Below, in pieces: positions 48,401 to 59,074 of a DNA stretch of 64,000 nucleotides. Each line of letters opens with the position of its first letter. The stretch's first letter is position 1. Origin of the DNA: Sipunculus nudus (lineage: Eukaryota; Annelida; Sipuncula; Golfingiida; Sipunculidae); NCBI GenBank assembly GCA_026874595.1, contig CM049310.1:32425558-32489557 (forward strand), given 5' to 3'. Under the pieces are notes generated by a model. The model had not been told where the DNA came from. It was given only the letters and a program-made list of their open reading frames with translations, and ran no database searches. Both the position numbers and the translations under genes were made by a program.

Positions 48401-50615
48401 GCCAAATCTACAAGGTATATGCCGATCTTGAAACAATGTTGTGCTTCAGGTAATATTCTCACTGAATAAATATTAACTCCTAACAGTGGGGTAATTTCAT
48501 TGTGCAAGTATACACTACAACATCAGTTTGGTGTCATTTCCAATTATTAATTCAGATCAACTCTAGTTTGAGTATATGAATGTCTGGTTTCAGTACTGTT
48601 TTCTCAGTTCAAAACTTCTGAAACTTACTGTAATTAGCCAGTTTTTTAAGGCTAATTATATCCTGGCATGCTCGCCATACAATGTCACCCCTAACTTAAC
48701 GTGAAAACTTTACAACGGATATTTCCTATAAAACAATAGGATGGGTTAACGCTCGCCACTTGATTTCATTAATCAAGAAATTAGATCCCGGTCATTACAG
48801 GTGACATTTCCAGGTTCTTTTAAGGACGTGTATAAAAATACCAGACAATCATACACCCAGATCAATAGAAACTATGAGACATCAGGTTAAATTCACAAAT
48901 ATAATTCAAGACAATACTTACAAAGACGTAGATGTAAGTGTGTGTGCGTTGATGTGTCAATGCGACAGTCCTTCACATTAAAAATACAGGATATTTACCG
49001 AGTCCGTGGTTTGTATAAAAAAACCATAAAGTCCAGTTCCTTCAGAGATCTCTGGTTACTGTTTAGTGTAGAATCTAGCGTATGGTTAGTACCATATAGA
49101 TCAAGTCTTTCTGAGTTTAGCGATCTTCAACTGATCTTGCTTGTCTTTGTTTACGTATAGCTTAGAGTCCTTGACCTTGCTCGTGTAGCAATGGTTTCTC
49201 GGCTTACGGCGGTTATGTATCTAGGTCAAGCTGAACTAGGCCGGCAGGTGACGAGCGCGCTCTCTCTATATCGCCAATACGAAGCTCTTTCGGCAGCACG
49301 GCTGAGTTCTTATGAGCTGGGTCCTTGCTTCATGTAGAAGCTTGCTTCTATGCCGTTCCTGGCGTTTCAATGTTCCTACTCCCGTTCGTGCGTGCTGCCA
49401 CCTCAAGCTTCAAGACCCAACTGAAGGCAGCTTCCAGCGTCTCTCCCTGAACTCTGACGTCACAATCGTCGTCACAATACGGCGATCCGGTTCTCTGATT
49501 GGCTTATTTCTCAAGTGTCCCATATAAGGATATATGTGACCTAGTTTGACTGTTAGCGTCACCATGGCGACCCACATACCACATAATAATAATAATACAC
49601 ACGATGCGTGACACGGATAAATCAGCTGATAGCCGATGGGATTTCATACAAGAATACACAATATATATATACAATCAAGACCTGTCAACGCTTTAGGATG
49701 ACGCTTCACGTCAATATCAATAGAGAACAGACTTCGTTAAACTATGATACAAAACACCGTACATATTGTCACCGATTTCTGGTGACACTGAGTGTCAAGA
49801 TAATATGTATGGGGCTAGGTATAATTCAGAAGTCATGACCCGTTTTTATTCTTAATGTCCCTGGAGTGAATCTTTGAGGTTTTTTAAAATGTCAACATTT
49901 CTCCTTTGTGTCACTGGCAGAGTTCCAACTACAAACCTTCCATTCTAAAGCCAAACACCTTAAAGAACCCCTAACACACTCACGACATGAATATAACCAA
50001 GATTTTTGCACTCACAACAAGTGAAATGTCCATGGGGACATCATATCTACCTGACCAAACTGTATGACAGTTGTAAACCAGTCATGTAAAGCAGGGACTG
50101 AAATGTCTGCTTCTTGTTGTTTTCCAAAGCACATACTAACCGCATTTGAAAATGACAAAACAGCCGTTCAAAATGGCAGAGTTTATGGTAAATGCCAATA
50201 ATCCTGTCCTACACCTGGTTCCGTTTTTAGCATACAAGTTTCAAAGTCAGGACAAATGTGTCAGCATGTTCACCATTGGTTTTCTAGCAGAGTTAAAAAA
50301 TAAGTATAAAATAAGACGCCTTTGATAGGTATGTTCAATTCTCAAGACAAGTCGAGAATGATCTTTTAACCACCTTAGGCTGCTTTTTAACCCATGCATT
50401 TACGAAAATACAGCCAACAATTATTGTTTTTTTTTTTACTGTATTTTATAGTGTTATGGTCTTACTTTTATGAATGGTCTCAGGAACTCCATGGATCCTG
50501 CTATATCTGTACTGGAGATGTGACAGAAGCCACCGAGCATCCCGTCAACAGATGCTGGAATCTGCTTCCAGTACTCCTTGGCATCTTCATAGAATTTCTC
50601 TGATTCATGTGACAT
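42410..50615 (-). CDS. NTMT1: N-terminal Xaa-Pro-Lys N-methyltransferase 1, two coding exons
   Basis: This SAM-dependent enzyme methylates the alpha-amino group of proteins starting X-Pro-Lys, such as RCC1, and acts mainly in the nucleus. The coding exons on the minus strand are 50466-50615 (50 codons from ATG, with YWKQIPASVDGMLGGFCHIS) and 42410-42937 (175 codons). The total is 225 residues, against 223 in human. Exon 2 carries the SAM-binding motif VLDCGAGIGRITKRLLLPLF, then CSGLQDFTPE, QWVLGHLTDSDL, IFVKENIAF and the C-terminal NFPKDIYEVRMFAL. The donor is GTAAGA (50465) and the acceptor TTTTCAG (42938); phase 0 is preserved. An acceptor at 50628-50630, 12 nt before the ATG, shows that a 5' non-coding exon lies further right. 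The 7.5-kb intron contains a whole LTR retrotransposon in the same orientation. Confidence 0.95.
43106..44210 (-). repeat. 3' LTR of the Gmr1-type element
   Basis: It is 1,105 bp with 7-bp inverted ends TGTCACC/GGTGACA. It contains TGACGTCA (43878-43885, a perfect CRE), a CCAAT box on the minus strand at about 43917-43926, and CCATATAAGG (43943-43952, a perfect CArG/SRF box). ORFs within it recur identically in the other LTR and are not genes. Confidence 0.95.
44211..44225 (-). other. Polypurine tract of the LTR element
   Basis: On the minus strand, AAAAGGAGGGGGTGA abuts the start of the 3' LTR, the expected place for the plus-strand priming site of an LTR retrotransposon. Confidence 0.75.
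44431..45050 (-). pseudogene. RT C-terminal remnant plus RNase H of the LTR element
   Basis: The open segment (44431-45006, frame extending up to about 45050) begins with the end of the reverse transcriptase (RAFLGLTGYYRKFVPNYAEI), then a connection region and RNase H. Candidate acidic residues of RNase H remain in CDAYDVGIG, STIEKESLAIV, QTDHKPL and GPDFLSR. The upstream RT fingers and palm, including the catalytic YxDD box, are missing: the sequence goes from an acidic linker straight to PKTKKALRAFLG. A TAG lies just upstream in this frame. It is a deletion product and cannot make a working RT. Confidence 0.9.
45052..45424 (-). pseudogene. Integrase C-terminal (GPY/F) domain, frame-shifted
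   Basis: The segment 45091-45342 encodes NKSANRHRLLYDRGKCTRRF followed by a VQWKGPYTIVNRVGDLDYRI block, the GPY/F module that ends Ty3/gypsy integrases. It is in a different frame from the main ORF: the TAG near 45425 is bypassed only by a one-base shift, after which ETKTTYQYVLDLQ reads on. A second shift near 45105 would open an acidic linker. These may be decay, sequencing error or a real frameshift signal. Confidence 0.8.
45425..47962 (-). CDS. gag-protease-integrase polyprotein of the Gmr1-type element
   Basis: One 845-residue frame. Residues 1-75 form a charged coiled coil (repeated EREQREL). Residues 100-250 form a capsid region with SCAN-like sequence (LLMCEQFVNCC at 215-225). A CCHC zinc knuckle spans 303-316 (CYLCNELGHKAREC). 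An aspartic protease active site is at 412-414 (DSG). The integrase HHCC region has His610, His617, Cys647 and Cys650. The DDE core has Asp690, Asp740 and Glu776, giving the expected D-x35-E. No RT lies between protease and integrase. The frame ends at TAG near the end of the integrase core. The leader from 47963 to 48661 is non-coding and includes a GGAC microsatellite. Confidence 0.93.
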   Translation of the reverse strand: METLESLVRCGQALGLKDQALQDYVEARRRADEEREERARQREIEKEQRELEREQRELEREREARAHELEVLRLKSDSGVKEERSRDVFPKIQLPPFDEAHDQLDAFLERFERLAVCQGYDRENWALHLSPLLRGKALGTYTQLSVSEAMDYDKLKIALLKRYQMTEEGYRHKFRTCRPERGETPSQFAVRLSGYLDHWIGMAGVGGDYDGVVNLLMCEQFVNCCSRDLSMFLKERRCRDFDSMVDLAESYTEAHGVHSLTAGPRYGNNVPRPAQPVSQPREKREVERSPDGQTFKPSGGIRCYLCNELGHKARECKTSARSRPRSSPQVGRAAGDQQRYRTNFSPPYNPKQKPETMSMAVVEAERETVGAVKPEVESPSQSLGFAAQTEGGISLPVCEGLVNGKSARVLRDSGCSSAGIRESYVEPNQFTGHQVECRLFDGSVRQFPTARINVDCAYFVGTIEAMVVGDAVCDLALGNVAGARDPYDPDPTWKSERSSGIVCDGVESQKEVSSAVETRSAAREKQIPTRSLNVASPVADVSPAEFLKAQEEDGSLAPYWRLAREARNDSPFRIEDGYLVRVVSDKRGDQDESRVVVPQTLRYDVMRMGHEAVMAGHQGIDKTHDRVRTQFFWKGMYNDITEFCKSCPICQKTIPKGKVPGATLGQMPLIDEPWRRISMDLVGPIHPASERGHRYILTVMDYATRYPEAVALKNIDTVSVADALVDIYARLGVPSEVLTDMGTQFTSDLMREVSRVLSVRQLTTTPYHPMCNGMGERFNGTLKLMLKRMCEERPRDWDRYLSAVLFAYREAPHESTGFSPFELLYGRIVRGPMRILRDLWTSARY
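48662..48677 (-). other. Putative primer-binding site
   Basis: Five bases inside the 5' LTR, the minus strand reads TGGCGAGCATGCCAGG. TGG complements the CCA end of a tRNA, as required for minus-strand priming. I could not name the tRNA with confidence. Confidence 0.55.
48683..49787 (-). repeat. 5' LTR of the Gmr1-type element
   Basis: It has the same length as the 3' LTR (1,105 bp) and differs at one position that I noticed. It carries the same CRE, CCAAT and CArG sites, offset by 5,577 bp. It would drive transcription on the minus strand through gag and onward within the NTMT1 intron. Confidence 0.95.
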
Positions 50616-50639
50616 CTTTAACAGGCCCTGTGATTAAAA

Positions 50640-52222
50640 AAAATGACATTAACAACATCTACGATATGTATAAGTATGCCCAATTTCAGGCTGATATATC
50701 AAACTCTCTGGAGAAAAAGCAGGTACATACACTGTGCAAAAGTCATTGTAGGTGGCGACACCTGTCTTGTGAACAAGAGAACCATCAAAGACGCATAAAC
50801 AGGTCAAAATATCAGGCTGATACATCAAACTTCTCTTGAGTTTAATGCACTGGGCTGACCAGGTTTAGGTGAGAAAGGCTGTTGCCCCAAGTGAACTATG
50901 ACAAATTGCTGGCTTAACTCTTGACCTGTTGCATATTATGACACAATTGGCAGTTAGCCAAAGCTATAAATAGATCCAGACTGACCTTTGGTTCCAAATC
51001 TGATACAGTGGGCAGTCTGCCAAAGCTATAAATAGAATGCAGCTACAGCACTGAGTGAACTGTTGACTTATACCTGACCGCATTGAGTGAACTCTTGACC
51101 TATTGCCTTATTTGATACAGTTGCCGGTCTGCCTAAGCTATAAATAGACCCAGGCTGACCTTTGGCCTGTTGCCAAATATGAAATAGTTGGCAGTCTGCC
51201 AGGCTATTCTACCTGAAATCTAAATGTCTAGTGGCATGATGTAATAGATGCTGATAAACTGGTGCCAGGCTGGATTTAACTGCTTCACACAGCTAACATA
51301 TATGGTAAAATGACTCAATTCAGTCTCCAAAATTCAGCCAAAAATCATTCATGTGGAATCATAAAAGACAATCATTATAAGAATTATTGTGGGGATTATT
51401 CTTGTAAAATATTAAACACACTGGCTTCAGTGGCATCAGTTGAAAAACGTTTTGCATGTTTATAAATCTCATATAGGAATATACAGCAAACTGGCTTATT
51501 TCAGCTTCCTGTAACTCAGCATAAAAAGCACTGAACCAAAACCATTTGAACAAACTTGAATTATCAACATCTGAGGATAATTAATGTGTGAGATTAAAGA
51601 ATTTGGCCCAGTGGTTTTTGTGAAGAACATCTTTGTAGCCACTGAGCTAAAATGGGCTGTTATGAAATATGACTAAATTTAGCTTCCCATAACTCAGCCA
51701 AACGTCACTTAACAGAGACAATTTGGTCAAACTTCAGAACACACTACATGTACTCTAGGATAATTTCTTTGCGATATTAAACAGTTTGGCCAAATGGTTT
51801 CAGAGAAGTTCTTTGTAGCCCTCAGTATGATAAAGGCACTGATGACCCCCGTACACAAAAGGCCGATGCAGGTGGCGCCCCCAATACCTCAATTTCAGAT
51901 ATGACTCATGTGACCAACTTTTGCATAAAATTTGGTGACGATAGCTCCAGCTGTTTCTGAGATTGAAATTTTAGTATACTTTTTTGGACAGATGACTAAG
52001 TTCAACTTCCAGTAACTTGGCCAAAGATCATCAAACTTGAACCATTCGAACAAACTGGAGATTTTTTCTGTGATTATTTCTGTGAAATATTGGACAATTT
52101 GGCTGAATGGTTTCACAGAAGAAGATATTCAAAAGTTTTTAAGCTTTTTCACTGTAAAATCTAAGTAAATGCAGATAGCCAAAAAATAAAAACAAGGGAC
52201 CTATGGGTCACGACGCTCAGCT
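50640..52222. repeat. Interspersed repeat region upstream of NTMT1 coding exon 1
   Basis: It contains a GGTGGCGACACC variant (50751) and short diverged tandem units with CTATAAATAGA (near 50964, 51026 and 51143) and GGCAGTCTGCC. A GGTGGCGCCCCC variant lies at 51871, and the terminal motif CTATGGGTCACGACGCTCAGCT ends at 52222. I saw no coding exon. The non-coding first exon of NTMT1 could lie here or further right. Confidence 0.6.
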
Positions 52223-53408
52223 GTTATATATGATAAAAAAATATTATTTAGAAATGAGGCACATGCTGGTTTTGTGTGGTAATAAATATAAGCTGTATTA
52301 TGAGTTGTTGTTGTTTAGCTTATGTATGATTTTGATAGTACCTTTGGAGACAGGGAAGAGGATTGATTTCATTTATTTTATTAACAAATGGAGTACTACT
52401 GTCACACAGATTTTGACTTGGCCATATAACTTATAAGCAGAACATATAATATAAGAGTTTAACTATTTATTAAAAAAATTACAAATATTGTCCCAAATAT
52501 AATTTTTATTAAAAATAATAAGAGAATCATATGATTTTTTAAAATGAAATATAACTGATATGATTATTAAAATAATATTAAAGAATATATTCATGAATGC
52601 ATTCATGAATACATTTTGAAAGTATTTGCACGAGTATTCATATACTTTCATTTTTACCTGAATTCCGATTCTTTATGCAAGAAATTTTATAATGGAGTAC
52701 ATAATCATATTCGTATTTAAATACAATTACAAAGTATTCGCACCATGTCTGGTATTTATTCAGTTTTCACCAAACAAAGATGTTGAGAATCCAGAATATA
52801 CAAAATTCACACATTTAAATAATGATCATAAGTACCTGGTTTTATGGCCCATTATTTATATTAAAAAATAACTGTAAAAAATTCATTTTGGACTAATTTC
52901 ACATCAATGTACACACTAGACACAGTAGGAATCTAGATTAATATTATCAACTGCATCTTTGTCTATCATTAATTTCCTTCATATGATCCCTAATGATTAG
53001 TAATAACTAATATGATTGACTTTTTTATCATTAAGATTGAACTGAAAAACACCATAGGTGACTGCATGGTGTTATTTGGAATACGTGACATTCTATCCAT
53101 TGATCCAAGAATCTTATATCATCAGTAACTACAAGTTAATTTCCTGTTATTATAAACTTACATATTCCTTTTCTATTTTTCTTTAATTTGTTATTAAAAA
53201 CCAATAAAAATTTATTAATTTATTGTTTATTGGTATGTTGTTGGTTAAAACTACTAGATGAGTTGGGTTGGACACCTGGATCAACTGTGGCTGGCCATAA
53301 GCTGCCTGGCTGCCCCAGTGTATGCCTCGCCTCAAGCATGCATAACCTGCTGAAAGTTCAACAAGGTCAACATACAGGTGACTCAAGAGGGGCCGGAGAG
53401 AGCCAAGG
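52223..53408. other. Very AT-rich intergenic DNA
   Basis: No gene, no clear element boundary and no recognisable ORF. The segment 53262-53408 is less AT-rich (around CTGGCTGCCCCAG) and precedes the second Helitron-like copy. Confidence 0.5.
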
Positions 53409-54829
53409 TCTGACATGGTCTCAATAAAACATTAATAAAAGTTACAATTTTTTGCCAATTTCTTTCAGCTTTCTAAACTAAAAAGTTGAAATCCTTATGT
53501 GTGCATGATATGAAAATTATATCAACAGTGCTCACAGGAAACAAATGTGCTATGGTCAAAGTTGGGCAAAATTTAAGGTACTAATGTTATATTTATACTA
53601 ATAACTTAAAAAATTTGAAAAATTCAGAACTAATTTTGGGTATACAATTGAATCTTGATTAAATAATGTTACATCCCTGACAAAAAATCTCTAGCTTCAG
53701 CAATCCCCTTGTTAATAAATTTCTTGATTTTTTTTACAAAGTGGATTATGTTTGGGCCCATAATTTAAAACAATTACGCAGTTCTGACATCATTTCTGGC
53801 ATGTGCATAGAGAATGTATAGAAAAATATGTATATTATATATGATTAAAGTCAGATCAGTGGTTTTGATATTAGGCAGTCTTGAAGTGTAACAATGGGTT
53901 TTTAATGGAAAAATGAAGTTTTTCATTACTATCTCGAAGGTATTAAGTCCTAGTGACCAAATTCTTGGCATGGTAGGGGATTTTGGAGACATCTAATTGT
54001 ATGCCAAATTTTAGGAACTGGGGGCTGAAGCTGGGGAGCTGAGCTCTTGCAAACTGCATAACACTAGCTTGATGTAAACAATATGTTACATGCTGCTTGA
54101 CAACTTGAATAAAATCACAGTTTTTGATCAACTGGTTTCAAATTTTTAATGTTAACAGACAAAATGCTAACAAAAACATGCTGTGAAAATTAAATCCACA
54201 GTACTTAGCCACTTACAGGAAAAAAAAACGTTCCATGGTCAAAGTTGAGCAAAATTTAAGGTACCAATTTTTTTATTTTTGTTAATATTTTAAAAAATTT
54301 AAAAGATTTTGATCTAATTTTGGGTATACAATTTAATTTTGATTAATTAAAGTTATATTACTGGGAAAAAAGTCCATAGCTTTAACATGTTTTGTGTTAA
54401 GTGATCAAATATCTTTCCTGATTTTTTACAAAATGCATTATGTTTGGGCCCATAACTTTTTTAAATTATATAATACAGACATAATTTCTGGCATGTACAT
54501 AGGAACTGTATAGAGGAATATTTATGGTAAACATGAGGAAAAACAGATGAGTGGTTTTGATATTAGGCAGTCCTGAAGTGTGAAAATAGGTTTTTAATAA
54601 AAAATTGAGGTTTTTCCTTAATTTCTCAAAGGAACGAAGTGGCAAAGACCCAGTTTTCTGCTTGGTAGGAGATCTTGGGGACATCTAACATTATGCCGAA
54701 TTTAGGATTCCTAAGTCTTACGGTTTCAAAATGTGCCACATCTACGGAAGGACGGACAGATGGGTGGACGGATGGCAAAGGACAATGGACACAACTATAG
54801 CTCAGATGACTTATAGTCAGCTGAGCTAA
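53409..54829 (+). mobile_element. Helitron-like non-autonomous element, copy 2
   Basis: It matches 38021-39427 along its length, with small indels and substitutions. It starts at the same TCTGACATGGTCTCA and ends at the same hairpin plus CTAA (54797-54829). The flanks differ completely, which supports the element boundaries. A further TCAG-AGTCAGCTCAGCTAAAA hairpin terminus of another element lies at 54922-54955. Confidence 0.8.
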
Positions 54830-55231
54830 AAATCTTCACCTTGAGTTGGAGATAACTGTGCCATGCTAATGGATGACCAGCTGGACAGATAATAGACAGC
54901 TCCTTAAAATTTTATCACTATATCTCAGTTGACTTTTAGTCAGCTCAGCTAAAATTAAGGCCATATGGTTTGGTTATTAAAATATATTTTTCATTTTAAA
55001 TTACACAGAAAACATAACAAGAAGGCATAAAATAAATGACATCTTGTTCATGGACCTAAGGCTGATTCATTCTATTTTGTACCTCTGTTGGAAATTTGCT
55101 GTTAATACTAAATAGTGTGTGCCCAACAGAGATATAACTTTTGATGACTGGCCATGTATAGACTGCATTTAAAGCAGATAAGCTTAATTATGAGTAGGTT
55201 AATATATGAGAAGGATATATTAGGGATCACA

Positions 55232-57649
55232 GAAGTGATGTAGTCGAGTCGACAACATCCCAGTCTTGGAGCAAGTCTGAGTTCAGGCTACTCATGCTAA
55301 GTCAGAGTCTTTGAGAAGTCCATCTTCTTTGAGTCCGAGTCATTAGGGATCCAAGTCTAAGTCAGAGTCTAATACAAATCACCTTATTAAAAGAAATTAA
55401 AATGAAAATATGAGATGACCTTGTATTTATTTCAGTTTGCATATGCTTTTAACTTAAATATTTAATTACATTTAGCATCCAAAGCAGAGCAAAGCTTGGT
55501 ATATATAGTCTTTTTATATAGTATTCTGTATTCTGCATAAATGTCTCATAGTATGTCACGGTGACAGAGTGTTTCACTGCAAGAACTCAGGAGCCAATTA
55601 AGGTCTAATCATCGTCAAACAACCTTGGTTTAATTTAGCCTTAGAATTCATATTAATAATAATTTTAGACACAGTGATGTATATATATTTAGAATCCTTA
55701 GAATATTCTCTATTAGATGAGATATATTTGAAAAAGTGTAACAGTGTCCACTTTGAAAATTTAAAACTTGAAATGATTTAAAATTATTTTTTTTTAATTG
55801 GATATATCTCAAAATTGGCATAGGGTATGTATGTGGAAATAGTATCATTTGAAACTACATACAAATATCTCCAGGTGTTTTTTTGGTTATATATTTGTCT
55901 TTTTTTCATAATGAATTTTAAATTTAAAAAAAATGTGTGATGTTAACAATACTTATTTCGTTTAAATAACATATTTCTACTACACTAAAAACGATATAGG
56001 AAAAAGAAAAAAACGCATTTTAGAATACTTGTTGATTTACCTATATCAGAATTTGAAGACTCTATATTGGATGGTTTTTGAGAAATATCGCTCTGAAGAC
56101 CGTACAGTCTCCTGAAATACTGTTTTGAGAAAACGGCCAAAAACTGTTTGGGAAGAGAAATTTCGTTTTGAGTGGAAAACATGGATATAAGCGCAAGTGA
56201 CAGTGGCATTTTTCACTAAATGTTCCGATGGGAATCGGTTTCAATGTATAAATTATAAAATTTAATAGTTTATCAATGTTAAAAAAAGGATTTTATTAGG
56301 CATCATGACAACTGGAGAACTGTCAAACTAAAGTAGGCGGAGTTTACTGGTCCGAGGGGTCGGTCATCGGTAATCAGGTCATGGGCTACCGCGCCGGGGC
56401 ACGCGTCAGGTGTGAAGTGACTGATAAGAACGATCACTCTGTTTACTCTGCGCTCTCATTCAGACCACCATACACCCACCATACACCCTAATCCAATTAA
56501 CAGCTTGTCTCTCCCTCTCACAATTATATATGAGACACTACATAGCTAGCAGCAACACATATCTCTCTCTCATTAGATTTATTTACACCAGTCATATACG
56601 TGCAAAATCGTGCTGCGGCCGCTCTTCCTTTACCGAACGCTCTATAATAGAGCTCTAAGACTCCGGCGCGGTTCACTTCGCAAAATTTGTTAGCAGGTGA
56701 CGTGGTGGTGTAACTTGGTGCCGCGTTCCTCTCACAAAATTCATTCGTGCAACGCATTCTCCCATATTGCTGCACCACCCAAGACGATTATCTACATCCT
56801 CCACTAACGATACGGGAACCTTGTAATCAGCAGTATGTGACTGTCTCTCGTTCAAATAGCGAATTTCAGCTTCGCTCATTCTACTCTATTTTCTTCGACC
56901 CATGATGTTCAGTTTGAAGATAGTGTATATTTTAGAAGAAGGAACGATGTATTTGGTAATGGTTTTGGCGATGTAATGATGGAACCTGGGAGAAAATGTT
57001 ATAGTGTATAACAGGGTCAATATTACAGAAATAACAATCGGTAAATCCATATTTCTGGGAATATTCTTGGTGCCAGGACCATTATTGGGTGACACTAACA
57101 TATATTAGGGCAGTGACATAGACATTATTTGGTGACTGGAGGAATACAATGTACAGTTTTCTTCTGGGTTAGGCGTATAGGGGGACGTGTTTGTATTAAT
57201 TAGTGCCAATTAGTAAGTGCTGGTAATAAAGATAAGCTCTTTCCCGGCTGACTGACCGCGGCTTCCCCACACCTGTCAATTAACCATTTGCCTAATACCG
57301 CGAGCGCATGGTTAACCAATGAGCAGCTTACACGCTGCTAACTCTGGCCGAGCTGACAGTTGGTCCTGTTTGCACCCCACGTGAGGTTGACATCTGAATT
57401 AAAATACTTATTTTTCTAATTGATACAATATAACCCCAGGAACATGTTTTTGTGAAAAGATAGATATAGCAAACATCTATAAAACCAGATGTTTTTCAGA
57501 AAAATGTAATTTTCATGATTTTTGACGATGATTAGACCTCAAGATGGACTCAGTCTGATTTCTTGAGTCCTAATCTCCAAGTCCGAGTACAAGTCCAGGA
57601 CCCTCAAGTCCCTAAAAATTCCATTTCTGAACTCAAGGCCTACATCACT
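55232..57649. mobile_element. 2.4-kb hAT-like non-autonomous element
   Basis: It is bounded by perfect 8-bp direct repeats GGATCACA (55224-55231 and 57650-57657). The termini AGTGATGTAG and CTACATCACT are inverted, and AGTCNNAGTC-rich DNA lies just inside both ends. An 8-bp TSD and this terminus type fit hAT. No transposase was found. The interior (about 56300-57400) is more GC-rich and contains unrecognised ORFs. Confidence 0.8.
56524..56879 (-). other. Unrecognised ORFs inside the hAT-like element
   Basis: Two overlapping minus-strand frames (56673-56879 with MSEAEIRYLNERQSHTADYK, and 56524-56778 with GVLELYYRAFGKGRAAAARF) lie in a locally GC-richer patch. I recognise neither. They could be a captured host fragment or chance ORFs; nothing fixes a frame. 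Confidence 0.2.
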
Positions 57650-57657
57650 GGATCACA

Positions 57658-58760
57658 TTTCATACATTGTTATAATTAAAATAAAAGATACTTGCACATA
57701 TAGAGATGATATCTGAATAGAAAACTGTTTCATGCTGGATGAAAGAAAAATTATATAGTTTGTATTATTGACAAAAGTATTGACTCTATTAAGTACACTG
57801 ATATTTTGAATATTTACTTTATTAATAAATTTATTTTTAAAAATAAAACTGCAAAAGATTGTCTGAAAGCTAAGAATAGAGTAAACATATATATCCCCAG
57901 GATTGATGACGTCAATTTGAATTTTGGTTCATATATCCAACTGACTGCTCTAGGGTCATGTCTGAATGTGACCTAGTCATGTGTATCATGCTTTTCCAGA
58001 AATAGGTTTACATATGGGCAAATCCAGGTTTGTGTTGTGTATGTATGTATGTGTGTGTGTGGGGGGGGGGGGGGACATGGTGGCACTGGGCGATAATAGA
58101 AGACATTACAATACAACTGCAAAGCAAAATGCGATTTCGATAGGAAGTATGGTTTATGATCTATCACCTGAAGTAGCCCGAACATGAAGACTTTCATTGC
58201 TCATTCGATCAAATTTATAGGGAGGAAAATAAAGTTTCAAATTTACCCAATACCTTTCCGCGAAACTCCGCGGGCTCTTCTGCTGCGACAGGTAGTCTAC
58301 TTCGCTGACCACTCAGCGAAGTCTGTCTGTAGGGTATTTTATTTCGCTGAGCAGCCAATATAGCCGGTTATAAATATCGTTCCCGTGACGGCATGCACAC
58401 ATGCAGTCCACATGGGCATATTGACTGTTGATGTGTTTAAATTACAGGAGATCCCGATGTTTTCTTCCCGGGCTTCAGGTGGGCTTTGGTGCATCTAACC
58501 AAGGGGCAGACATATGATAATTTACAACTGAGGCTTGGCTTAGCACCTTAATATATAATTTCAGTTAATAATAACAATTAATTTTCTGTCCTGAAATAAG
58601 TTTTAGATCTACATAATTGATATGTTAATCTGATATGAACAAAGTTTAACATTATGAATCTGGTATAAATAACTGGTCATGAATTAAACTTAACATAACA
58701 AATAATAATAATAGTAATAATAATAATAATGCCTAAAAGGAAGTGCTTAATACAAATTTA
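57658..58760. other. Intergenic DNA, no gene seen
   Basis: It contains a GT-rich tract followed by a G run (58045-58074) and a TAA-rich microsatellite (about 58704-58730). A short patch (58257-58350) has CGCGAAACTCCGCGG and repeated TTCGCTGA. No protein similarity was recognised. Confidence 0.5.
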
Positions 58761-58762
58761 TA

Positions 58763-59074
58763 GGGATGCTAATTTCCACTCACCCTAGGAGTTACAAATC
58801 CCCGGCCATGCGTGATAGATGGAACAGATAAGCGTTTGTTAGAACAGATATTCATTTACAGCAGCTCGATCTATACATTGATGATTATATATTTATTACA
58901 TATACTTGAGAGAGGATTTTGTACAGAGAAAGCAATTATTAAACTACCTTTATCAGATTCACTGGAAAGAATTAACAAGTTTTGGTCACTTTAACTGCCA
59001 AAATACACAAGACTGTATCAGCTTTTTATCATAAAGGAGGTAAAAATAATGGGGGAGTGGAAATTGGCATTCCT
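58763..59074. mobile_element. MITE flanked by TA (312 bp)
   Basis: The ends GGGATGCTAATTTCCACTC and GAGTGGAAATTGGCATTCC form an imperfect inverted repeat of about 20 bp and are flanked by TA (58761-58762 and 59075-59076). This fits Tc1/mariner-type MITEs. A second small inverted repeat (TTATTTCCAC/GTGGAAATAA) follows at about 59078-59107. The ORF inside (58812-58994) is not recognised. Confidence 0.55.

Larger units (their letters stand above)
43106..49787 (-). mobile_element. LTR retrotransposon of Gmr1-type Ty3/gypsy order, recently inserted
   Basis: Two 1,105-bp LTRs (48683-49787 as the 5' LTR, 43106-44210 as the 3' LTR) flank a 4.47-kb internal region read on the minus strand. The ends are TGTCACC...GGTGACA, and a perfect 5-bp TSD CTGAG lies at 43101-43105 and 49788-49792. 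By eye the LTRs differ at one base (43525 against 49102). Coding order is gag, zinc knuckle, protease, integrase, integrase C-terminal domain, then RT remnant and RNase H. Integrase upstream of RT is the Gmr1 arrangement. The RT catalytic region is absent. It sits in the NTMT1 intron in the sense orientation. Confidence 0.95.

Noticed and set aside
48662-48677. Solo tRNA gene 3' end at the PBS position
   Set aside because: Only 16 bases complement a CCA end. No cloverleaf surrounds it, and its position next to the LTR explains it as a primer-binding site.
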